Source: Spirochaetales bacterium (lineage in GTDB: Bacteria > Spirochaetota > Spirochaetia > DSM-2461). From it: 64,000 bases of DNA. Positions within the stretch are counted from its first letter, which is position 1, and the number at the start of each line of letters is the position of its first letter. The translations under genes were made by a program, and so were the position numbers. Positions 27,661-36,281 of the stretch are shown in pieces. The stretch spans positions 1 to 64,000 of the forward strand of contig JAKSCK010000060.1 of the NCBI GenBank assembly GCA_022360655.1. The letters are read 5' to 3'. The notes beneath the pieces are model-generated. The model searched no databases. It was not told the DNA's origin and saw nothing but the letters and a program-made list of their open reading frames with translations.

Positions 27661-29844
27661 ATGGTGAAAAACAATGATCGAACTTTACTCTGGCAAATGA
27701 TTGCTGGTTTTGCACCGTTCCTTCTTCTACTGGCCATCGCATCAGGGGTTCTCTATTCTCAATCTCTGAATTTCATTAAACGCCAAGCAAATGACCGAAA
27801 CATCGCTCTCATTGAAGAAATCACCAAACGTGTTGATAAGCTGCTGATTTATCTTGAGGAACGAACCCATTTGTTGCGCGGTTTTCACCAGGTCATGCGC
27901 CTGAAAAGTTATGACAACCTCAATTCAAAAGATCATCTCATTGATGTTCTTGATGCCCAAAAAGCAATTGAGAGCTATTACCATGCGCAAGGTGTCACTG
28001 ATTTTGCCATCTATTTTCGTCAAAGCAATATGGTGCTTTCCCCTCATTACATCATGGGAATCATGGACTATCTTCAATATTACAGAGGTATTGAAGAGGA
28101 TGCGGCCAAATCCTTTGCCTTGTTCCTATCACAATCCTGGCACCAACGTGAGTTTCTTCCTCATATGGAGCTCGAAGACCAACCGAAACTCCCCTCAGCA
28201 TTAACACGTGAGAACAAGAAAGCAATGCTTTATCTTCAGTCCTTTGGCACTCCACAGAAATCCTCCGGTGTCATCATGGTTTTTCTGGATTCAGAAAGCA
28301 TGGTTTCTGGTTTTGAAACGCTCATGGGAGAGGGAAAAGGTGGCATTCAAGGTTTTGATTCCGAAGGAGAGCGTCTTTTTGCCCTTGGGGAATCAAAACC
28401 TATAAAAAACTCCGGACTTTTAGAATACTCCCTTCAAAGTCAACTTTCTGGTTGGATGTTTGAAACTTGGCAAAATCCAGGAATTGTGTATTCAGAACTC
28501 CAAGGAATACGCCAAGGACTTGCTGCAATCATGCTTCTGACCCTTGCCTCAGCAATACTTCTTTCTGTGTATCTTGGAGTTTTCCGATGGCATGCCATTT
28601 CCACATTAATCAAGCTTCTAGGAGGGGATGCCATCATTCAAAAAGGCCCTTGGCAGGCACGTCTGCACCAGGGGATTCAGGGGATTTCTGAAAAAAACAA
28701 AAATCTTGAAGAACGACTTCAACGACTCCGGAATCGTTCGATCCGATCAGTCGTGTACGATTTGCTCAATGGCCTTATTCCTGATCAAGAGTCTTTAAGA
28801 AAACGATTCATGGCCACAGGAAGAGAGCCCACCCTCCTACTCCAAAACATTCCCTTCACTGTGGGAATTCTTCATGGGGGAATCTCTGGAGAACTTTCCG
28901 AGAACGACATGATTTTTCTCCAAGAATTAGAAAACCTACCAGAAATATTTTTAACAGAAACGGATGGAGGCGATGTGTTTATTCTTGCCCCATCGTCAAT
29001 GGTATCGTTAATCTCAACACGTTTTATCATTCATCCGTCTCCTGAAGGAACACGGTTATTCTGGGGGAAATCGGTGCAGGATGCTTTGAAATCCTTCCGG
29101 TCTCTTGAAGAAGCAAAAATTGTGCTTCAAACCACAAATCAGAATGCTCCCATTGGAATCTACTCTGAAGAAGACACCCATTGTGAGTCGTTTTACTTTC
29201 CAGTGGATGTGGGGCAACGAATTGTCCAGGGCGTGCTTTATGGTGAACATCAGACGGTTCAGATTTTGTTAGAACGACTCATCAAAGAGAATTTTCAGAA
29301 ACGAAACTTGAGCATCGGGGCTTCTCAATCCCTTTATCTCCGACTCCTTGGACTCAAAAATGAGATTATCTCTTCACAGAAAAAACCAATCCCTTTTCTT
29401 CCCCCCACTCAACTCATCACAGAATATGACGAGGGGACATTTCAATCTCTCACTCAAGAGATTCTCTCCTATGTCCCATCCTCTCCCCCCCAACACCGAG
29501 GATCAGAACGCATGCAAGAAGCCATGATTTACTTAGAAAACCATTATAACAATCCCAACATGTGCCTTTGCAAAATTTCCAATGACTTTAAATTTTCTGA
29601 ATCACATTTCTCACGAGCCTTTAAGGATGCCACAGGGCTCACATTTCAAGAATATCTTGAGAATCTTCGTCTTGATGCCGCTCGAAATCATCTTCGAGAT
29701 TGGAAACTTTCTGTCCATGAAATTGCTCAATTAACAGGATTTTCCTCTCATTCCAGTTTCTGCCGGAGCTTTAAACGACGGGAGGGTGTGAGTCCAAGTA
29801 CCTATCGTCGCTCTCTCGTTTCTCAAAAAATAGAAGTGACATAA
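27661..29844 (+). CDS. Membrane-anchored AraC-family transcriptional regulator
   Basis: TM near N-term and a second TM; C-terminal NMCLCKISNDFKFSESHFSRAFKDATGLTFQEYLENLRLDAARNHLRDWKLSVHEIAQLTGFSSHSSFCRSFKRREGVSPSTYRRS. ORF extends upstream to 27544. Confidence 0.92.
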   Translation: MVKNNDRTLLWQMIAGFAPFLLLLAIASGVLYSQSLNFIKRQANDRNIALIEEITKRVDKLLIYLEERTHLLRGFHQVMRLKSYDNLNSKDHLIDVLDAQKAIESYYHAQGVTDFAIYFRQSNMVLSPHYIMGIMDYLQYYRGIEEDAAKSFALFLSQSWHQREFLPHMELEDQPKLPSALTRENKKAMLYLQSFGTPQKSSGVIMVFLDSESMVSGFETLMGEGKGGIQGFDSEGERLFALGESKPIKNSGLLEYSLQSQLSGWMFETWQNPGIVYSELQGIRQGLAAIMLLTLASAILLSVYLGVFRWHAISTLIKLLGGDAIIQKGPWQARLHQGIQGISEKNKNLEERLQRLRNRSIRSVVYDLLNGLIPDQESLRKRFMATGREPTLLLQNIPFTVGILHGGISGELSENDMIFLQELENLPEIFLTETDGGDVFILAPSSMVSLISTRFIIHPSPEGTRLFWGKSVQDALKSFRSLEEAKIVLQTTNQNAPIGIYSEEDTHCESFYFPVDVGQRIVQGVLYGEHQTVQILLERLIKENFQKRNLSIGASQSLYLRLLGLKNEIISSQKKPIPFLPPTQLITEYDEGTFQSLTQEILSYVPSSPPQHRGSERMQEAMIYLENHYNNPNMCLCKISNDFKFSESHFSRAFKDATGLTFQEYLENLRLDAARNHLRDWKLSVHEIAQLTGFSSHSSFCRSFKRREGVSPSTYRRSLVSQKIEVT

Positions 29845-30170
29845 ATTCCTGGGAATGATGACTGTAACAAACGGATGTGAACTCTGATTTTTCTTGAATT
29901 TGAAGATTTTTCTACACTGTATTGAATGAGAAACAAAGAATTAAACCTATTAAATATATACTTTTATATTTATTGAACGATCGTATACTCTGGTTTATTT
30001 TGGAAAAAACAAACTCGTTATACCATGAGAAATTTTTAAGTCTAGGTTCCTTTTTATCATCAAAAGACCTCATCAATTGTAACTTTGGACCCATCCTCAA
30101 CCAAAAAATCCAGTCCTATAATCTTTTCTCAGGAGAGGAAAGCCCCACTCATCTCCGGATTTGCTGACTG

Positions 30171-32042
30171 GTGGAACTCATGAACAATGAAGTGAAAACG
30201 GCCATAGGGACACACCGACTTCCAGAACCTTTGAGGACATTGGGGCTTTCACACCCTTCACTCAAGCGACTCAATAGCTTGGGAAAAACGGACCCAGGAC
30301 TCTATGCCCTCGCTCTTCATTGTTTTGTAGAAAGCCAAGCCCGAGCAGACCTCCCCCAGCCCACCGAATTTGGTTTTCGAACACTCATTGTGGCTTGGTG
30401 GCAGCATGTCCTTTCCAGCAGTCCTCATCATGTGACTCCAGAAACACAGAAAGAGGCTCGACGCATTCTTTCTGCAGTCATCCGCCACCATGCTTCCATA
30501 CGTGAAGTTCGCCGGAACTTCATTCGAATGTCACAAGAGGAACTGCGCTGTGCCATCTGGGATATCATCCGACTTGGTGATTTCATGGGATGGTCTACTT
30601 CACCAGAAATCACAGGTTTGAAGCAGCAGCTTCTCCCCTGGACCTATGGGATTACTCTGGAACAGGATTCCATTCTGCAAGAACTTCAAGAAGATATGAC
30701 ACAGAATGATTCTCATGAGAATAGTGATTTCACCCAGGTCAATACAGCCCTACTCCGGCTTGTTCAATGCAGCCGGAGTCGCCGAGACTTTACAACCCTG
30801 CAAGAGCAACTCAATTCCTCCCAGGAAGAAGCTCTCCAGGCGAGTATTCATGAAAAAGCCGTTTTTCTGCATGGTGAGCCAGGGACGGGAAAAACCCATG
30901 TCCTCCTTCAAGCTCTTTTTCATACAGCTCAAGATCATCATGCTCCTCCCAGCCTTTTTCTCACGGCATCAAGAGGCCTTGCTTTTGAGCACCAAAAAAC
31001 TTTGGAGCAACGACATCCTGGGTTTCATGGAAATATACAGGTTCATAAGCAATACCTGTTTGAAAAGCTTCGACATAAAGAACCCTTTTTACAGATAGAA
31101 TTGAGCCTCCTTGAATCCGTTGTGCGAGAACATGGATGTCGTTGTCTTTCCCCCATGGAATTGGTGGAAGAAATTGAATTGGGCATCTTTGGAACAAACG
31201 TTACCCGGGATGTGTATATCGAGCAGGGACCTCCACTCCCCCATCGAGGAGCCGTTCTCAGTCATCCTCAACGAGAAAAGATTTGGAATCTCCGTGAATT
31301 GGTAGAGGAAATCATGGTTTCCCGTTGCATTTATTCCCCCGTTTTCTCTCGCAAAAGGCTCCTCTCGTGGATTCAGAATCAGCCCAATGAAATGTTTGAA
31401 CACCGCAAGGTGTTTCTTGATGACAGCCAAGTTCTTCTTCCCATTGATAAGGAATGCTTTATGGGCCTCACTCAATCTCATCTGGTGATGAGTCATACCA
31501 CCACACCTTGGAGCTCAGCAAATCATTCAAACTCCATGCCTTCCTACCAATTCTCCACCAATTATCGTTCAACAGATTCCATCACTCATTTTCTCCATCA
31601 ACAATGGGGAGAAGATTCATTAAGCCCCTTGTTCCATCTGAACTCTCAGTCCCCTCGAACTGGTCCAAGACCACGAAGAGAACAGAGCTCTCACTGCATT
31701 GAACGCATGGCCATACGAGCACGCCATTACATTTCACAGTTAGATTATGCGCCTTCAGAAGTGGCCATTCTGTCTGAGAATCCCGGTATTTGTGAACGAA
31801 TCATGAAACAACTCAATCTCTATGGTTTAGAAACTTGCCATCCCAATGATGAAAAAGGGAATGACAAAACGGTACGTCTTGGTCATGTGAATGCGTTTAC
31901 AGGAATGGAGTTTCCCATTGTTTTTGTGCTGCATGATGGCCATCAACAATCTCCGAACAATCCTTCCTATGGACCCTTCCAATTTCTGGCCTATACCCGC
32001 GCACAGGACATACTCGAGGTGTATGAAAATTGCCAATCTTAG
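30171..32042 (+). CDS. Divergent UvrD/Rep-like (SF1) P-loop ATPase
   Basis: Q-motif-like LNSSQEEAL, Walker A GEPGTGKTHVLL, motif II-like VFLDDSQ, STNYRST, motif V-like LGHVNAFTGMEFPIVFVL, AYTRAQDILEVY. Confidence 0.7.
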   Translation: MELMNNEVKTAIGTHRLPEPLRTLGLSHPSLKRLNSLGKTDPGLYALALHCFVESQARADLPQPTEFGFRTLIVAWWQHVLSSSPHHVTPETQKEARRILSAVIRHHASIREVRRNFIRMSQEELRCAIWDIIRLGDFMGWSTSPEITGLKQQLLPWTYGITLEQDSILQELQEDMTQNDSHENSDFTQVNTALLRLVQCSRSRRDFTTLQEQLNSSQEEALQASIHEKAVFLHGEPGTGKTHVLLQALFHTAQDHHAPPSLFLTASRGLAFEHQKTLEQRHPGFHGNIQVHKQYLFEKLRHKEPFLQIELSLLESVVREHGCRCLSPMELVEEIELGIFGTNVTRDVYIEQGPPLPHRGAVLSHPQREKIWNLRELVEEIMVSRCIYSPVFSRKRLLSWIQNQPNEMFEHRKVFLDDSQVLLPIDKECFMGLTQSHLVMSHTTTPWSSANHSNSMPSYQFSTNYRSTDSITHFLHQQWGEDSLSPLFHLNSQSPRTGPRPRREQSSHCIERMAIRARHYISQLDYAPSEVAILSENPGICERIMKQLNLYGLETCHPNDEKGNDKTVRLGHVNAFTGMEFPIVFVLHDGHQQSPNNPSYGPFQFLAYTRAQDILEVYENCQS

Positions 32043-32092
32043 GGAGATTGACGAATAATGCATGGATTAACCATCTATGGTAAAACCATGAA

Positions 32093-32890
32093 ATGAAGAA
32101 AACGATATTTCTGTTCCTGATGGCACTGGGAGCAAAAGGCCTTTGTTCACAAGAGATTTATTCTGCTCATTTTTTTTTAGGGCGACCACAGCAAGCTGTG
32201 GTTTCGGAAAGTTTGATTTTTCGAGACCTCTATGTGCTATCCAATAATCCTCAAACAAAATTTGCCAATTGGGTGGCCTATCAAATCACACCTGAAGATG
32301 TTTGGAGCCGAGTTGATGTTGAACGTCGTTGGCGCAAAGACCCCCTTCTCCCCGCCGAACAGACTCTTGAGCCCAACCCCGATGATTACAAAGGGGCCTA
32401 TGCACAGCACAAGTATCAGAGGGGTCATCTTGTTCCTTTGGCTGCATTTAAAGGATCTGAAACCTCTTATGAGTTGAATTACTACAGCAATATCGCACCA
32501 CAAACGGCTAGCCTGAATACTGGTGTTTGGAAAGATTTGGAATCTGCTGTAAGAGAAATGGTTCAATCTGGAAAAACCCTATGGGTGATGACGGGCCCCT
32601 ATTATTTGGAAAATCAACCCATGCCCAGTCTTCCTTCTGCCGATGAATCACATTTGGTTCCAAACGGTTACTGGAAGATTATCTGCTCCTGGGATCAACG
32701 TCGTCCTCAAGTAGCCGCTTATCTTTTTCCCCAGAATGTTCCTTCCCACCAAGATTTTTCAACCTACAACGTCTCCGTCGATGATATTGAGAAAATCACT
32801 GCACTGGATTTCTTTAACCAGCTTCATGAGGAAGAAGAAATTCAATTGGAGGCTTTGGTGTCTTCTCTTGCCAGTCTTTCTCAACCCTGA
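32093..32890 (+). CDS. Secreted DNA/RNA non-specific endonuclease (NUC1 family)
   Basis: Signal peptide; YQRGHLVPLAAF, YYSNIAPQTASLNTGVWKDLESAVR, VMTGPYY, VPNGYWKII. Confidence 0.9.
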   Translation: MKKTIFLFLMALGAKGLCSQEIYSAHFFLGRPQQAVVSESLIFRDLYVLSNNPQTKFANWVAYQITPEDVWSRVDVERRWRKDPLLPAEQTLEPNPDDYKGAYAQHKYQRGHLVPLAAFKGSETSYELNYYSNIAPQTASLNTGVWKDLESAVREMVQSGKTLWVMTGPYYLENQPMPSLPSADESHLVPNGYWKIICSWDQRRPQVAAYLFPQNVPSHQDFSTYNVSVDDIEKITALDFFNQLHEEEEIQLEALVSSLASLSQP

Positions 32891-35210
32891 GTTCCGAGAT
32901 CACATCTGGATTGTCACCAAAAGATTGGATGAATAAATCCACCATTCTTGGATCAAATTGTGTTCCAGCTCCTTTCTGAATTTCTTGAATAGCAATGGAA
33001 TGATCCAGCCCCTTTCGATATGGTCTGTCATTCGTGATGGCATCGTAAGTATCGGCAACAGCAAGAATTCGAGAAGGCAATGGAATATCAATTCCCTTCA
33101 ATCCCTGAGGATACCCTTTGCCATCCCAACGTTCATGATGGCAAAGAACATATTCTGCAATTTTGGATAATTCAGGGACAGTCTGAAGGATCCGATACCC
33201 GGCTTCTGGATGCTTTTTCATCTCCAACCATTCCTCATCATTGAGTGCAGCTGGCTTCAAGAGCACCTCATCGCGAATGGAGATTTTCCCAATATCATGG
33301 AGCGTGGCCAGCAATTGGATTTCATCCAATCGATCTGTAGTGAGCTCCATGGCCTTACCCACGGCATCGCAAAGAACCCCCAGACGTTGGGCATGCTCTT
33401 CTGTTTCATGACTTCGTTCAAACAACGTTTTTCGCAGGGAAAAAATGATGGAGCTTCGAACGCTTTTGCTCTCAAGAAGCTTTTTTTTGTACATGCGTTC
33501 TTCTGCTCGATAAAGCACCTCATAGAAATCTTCATGAATGTGTTCTTTTGTGGCCACTCCCATGGAAAGACTCGCAGGAATTGTTAAATCTCCCTCAAAA
33601 TTGCAGGCCTGTCGTACACGAGTGCAAAACTTCTCTGCCTCACGAGGATTCGTATGCAGAAGTACAACCACAAACTCATCTCCCCCCCAACGGGCTGCAA
33701 CACCGTTGGGAAGGCTTTCAAGACGAATGATGGACCCAATTTTTGTCAGAAGTTTATCACCATTCTCATGACCAAAAACATCATTGGTCATCTTTAAGCC
33801 GTTTACATCGCCTAAAACCACGGAAAGGGGAAGATTGGCTTCCACATCCAAATCGTGAAGCAATTGCTCAAAGTATCCCCGATTGTATAAACCTGTGATG
33901 CTGTCTAACTGAACCAATGCACGAATTTTCTTTTCTCGACGAATTTTATCCGAAATATCCCGAAAAACTGAAACGGCTCCAACCACATGCCCCTCTTTAT
34001 CTCGTATAGGAGCGGCTGTATTGGATATGGGAATTTGCTTATGGTTCAATGCAGCAAGAACAGCCCCTTCGCAGGCTTTGCAATCATCACTTCCCTTCAA
34101 AGCAGAGTGCAAAGGACTCCTCTGGTGAAGCTTTGTGATGGCATCAAAAAGGGGCATCACATCATCAATATCTTTTCCAAGAACATCATCCAAATTCCAT
34201 CCAGTGAGATCTTGGGCCACTTTGTTCATCATGGTGATTTTTCCATCCGCATTGGTTGTGACAACCCCATCGCCAATGGACATCAGTGTAACTCGAAGCA
34301 ATTCCTTCTCATCACGTAGAGCCTTCCGATACATCTCTCGTTCTGTAATATCTACTCCAATTTCAAACCGAGCAAATCCACCGTTTGAAAGACGAATTCT
34401 TCGATCGATAAGGAGAAAGTTCCTTCCTAGTTGTTGATTGTAGTACTCCCATTGATAGGGTTCATCAGAAGATTCAATCTGCTCATTGGTACAAAATGGA
34501 CACGGACTCGTTCGACCCTGCAGGGCCTGATAACAAACTTCCCCTTCCAAGGGAGAGGCATATAACTTTCTCAGCTCTTTATTGGCAAAAAGGATTTTGT
34601 AGGATTCTAAATCAACGGCATAACTAATTCCGCCAATATTATCCACCATACGCAAAAGTTGTTGATGCTCTTGATACAATTGCCCTTCAACCAATCCTTC
34701 TTTGATTCCCCGGGCACAAACCAAGGCCAAAGATTCCAGAATCATCTCTTCAAGAGGAGACCATTCTCGGAGGTAATCACACTGGTCAAAGCCCACAAAA
34801 CCCATGATTTTGCCTTCCACATGTATGGAAACAACAAGAACCGATTGAATGTTCTGCAATTCGAAAACATTGCGTGTATAGGGATCTTGGATTTTCTGAA
34901 TATCGCTATAGCGAATCACATCTTGTTGTAAAAGTTGTTGAAAGAACCATGGGAAAGCGGAACACGCAACTCCTTCAAGATTCCGCCTTTGCGATTCCAC
35001 ATTTGATGAAACCCATTCATGGGTATTGGACATTGTTTGGCGCTGCGAATCTACTTGAAAGAGATACACTCGACTCACATCAAGTTTGTCACCAATTGTG
35101 ATAAAGCATTGATTGATAAGCTCAGCAAATGGCCCAATATTCCCTGCTAAGAGCATCAATTCATGAATCAAATCTTTAGCGCTCAAAACTGACTTTGCCG
35201 CCACTATCAA
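32814..35210 (-). CDS. GAF + PAS + GGDEF + HD-GYP protein (putative bifunctional c-di-GMP enzyme)
   Basis: GVVTTNADGKITMMNKVAQDLTGW (PAS), ARWGGDEFVVVL, LATLHDIGKISIRDEVLL, HHERWDGKGYPQGLKG. Confidence 0.93.
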   Translation of the reverse strand: MIVAAKSVLSAKDLIHELMLLAGNIGPFAELINQCFITIGDKLDVSRVYLFQVDSQRQTMSNTHEWVSSNVESQRRNLEGVACSAFPWFFQQLLQQDVIRYSDIQKIQDPYTRNVFELQNIQSVLVVSIHVEGKIMGFVGFDQCDYLREWSPLEEMILESLALVCARGIKEGLVEGQLYQEHQQLLRMVDNIGGISYAVDLESYKILFANKELRKLYASPLEGEVCYQALQGRTSPCPFCTNEQIESSDEPYQWEYYNQQLGRNFLLIDRRIRLSNGGFARFEIGVDITEREMYRKALRDEKELLRVTLMSIGDGVVTTNADGKITMMNKVAQDLTGWNLDDVLGKDIDDVMPLFDAITKLHQRSPLHSALKGSDDCKACEGAVLAALNHKQIPISNTAAPIRDKEGHVVGAVSVFRDISDKIRREKKIRALVQLDSITGLYNRGYFEQLLHDLDVEANLPLSVVLGDVNGLKMTNDVFGHENGDKLLTKIGSIIRLESLPNGVAARWGGDEFVVVLLHTNPREAEKFCTRVRQACNFEGDLTIPASLSMGVATKEHIHEDFYEVLYRAEERMYKKKLLESKSVRSSIIFSLRKTLFERSHETEEHAQRLGVLCDAVGKAMELTTDRLDEIQLLATLHDIGKISIRDEVLLKPAALNDEEWLEMKKHPEAGYRILQTVPELSKIAEYVLCHHERWDGKGYPQGLKGIDIPLPSRILAVADTYDAITNDRPYRKGLDHSIAIQEIQKGAGTQFDPRMVDLFIQSFGDNPDVISELRVEKDWQEKTPKPPIEFLLPHEAG

Positions 35211-35374
35211 ATTCTCCTGATTTTATGTAATAAGTCTTTATTTCTTGGAAGAAAAAGCTATTTTAAGATTTTACATGGAATAGAAACTTCCATCAGCTAG
35301 AATATTCATAATCATTTATGGCATCAAAGAAAGTATTTTATATTAAATGATAGTTTTTTAATTAAACCCATAAT

Positions 35375-35911
35375 TTATCGCACAAAAACACGACCTTCAT
35401 CTGGAAGTACAAAGACCTTTCTTGGAGCATGGCCACCAACACTGTGAGAGGAAATAGGAATCCCTTCATTTAAAAGAAAACTAAAAGCAAATTCAACATT
35501 ACGATCAGGGACACTCCCGCCATCTTCATTGAATGCAGAAAGAATGCGACTCCCCCCAAAAATCTTGGCCTCAAAACAACTCTTATCCGCTCCTTTTTGA
35601 AGGAGAGCATTGATTAAAAGTTCCATGGCATGCACACCAAATCGTCCATGTTCTGAAAAAACGATATCTCCTTTTTCCAATGGAAGCTTAGGTGGATCTT
35701 CAAAAACACTTGATGTAAAAGTGGGCTGGGGCAGTAAAAAATGATTCATTCCTCCCAGCCCAGCAACTCGATCAAAAAGAACAACGGATACACAGGATCC
35801 AAGAAGAGTGGAAATCACAAGGTTTTCCCCTGTAGCAAAATACTCACCTTGGCCGATACGAACCTCATCTCGGCCAAATTCTGGGTTGTAATGCGTTTTC
35901 AGTTCTCTCAC
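35375..35911 (-). CDS. cheD: CheD chemoreceptor glutamine deamidase
   Basis: TLLGSCVSVVLFDRVAGLGGMNHFLLP, GVHAMELLINALLQKGA, AKIFGGSRIL, SVGGHAPRKVF. Confidence 0.95.
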   Translation of the reverse strand: MRELKTHYNPEFGRDEVRIGQGEYFATGENLVISTLLGSCVSVVLFDRVAGLGGMNHFLLPQPTFTSSVFEDPPKLPLEKGDIVFSEHGRFGVHAMELLINALLQKGADKSCFEAKIFGGSRILSAFNEDGGSVPDRNVEFAFSFLLNEGIPISSHSVGGHAPRKVFVLPDEGRVFVR

Positions 35912-36270
35912 GATAGCACTTTTTTAACAGTTGCGAGGAGCTTGTCATTGGAAAAGGGTTTCACAATCCACCCAGTGGCCCCTGCATCCCGTCCTTGTTG
36001 CACCATGGTTCCCTCAGATTCTGTTGTTAAAACAAGAATGGGAACAAAGCGATGTTGAGGGTGGGATCGGACTTTTCGAGTAAAATCAAATCCATTCATT
36101 TCCGGCATATTAATATCAGTAAGGACCAAATCAAACTGTTGCTGATCAAGGGAAACGACTCCTTCTTTCCCATTCGCGGCTTCAGTCACTACATGGCCAT
36201 CCTGCTCTAAAACAAAACGAACACTTTTTCGAATAGAAATGGAATCATCTACTACCAATATCTTTGCCAT
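35908..36270 (-). CDS. cheY: CheY-type response regulator
   Basis: KILVVDDSISIRKSVRFVLEQDG, DLVLTDINMPEMNGFDF, GWIVKPFSNDKLL. Confidence 0.93.
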   Translation of the reverse strand: MAKILVVDDSISIRKSVRFVLEQDGHVVTEAANGKEGVVSLDQQQFDLVLTDINMPEMNGFDFTRKVRSHPQHRFVPILVLTTESEGTMVQQGRDAGATGWIVKPFSNDKLLATVKKVLS

Positions 36271-36281
36271 ATCATTCTCCC

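Noticed and set aside
29922-30167. 81-aa ORF upstream of the UvrD-like gene
   Set aside because: AT-rich, no SD at usable spacing, no recognisable family; likely chance.
30171-32890. Calling the UvrD-like/nuclease pair a phage-defence system
   Set aside because: The nuclease carries a signal peptide and no other defence gene is nearby; evidence insufficient, kept only as a hypothesis.
33664-33678. C7 tract in the GGDEF motif of the GAF/GGDEF/HD-GYP gene as a phase-variation site
   Set aside because: Explained by conserved WGGDE codons; frame intact and run is shorter than the G9 in tolC.
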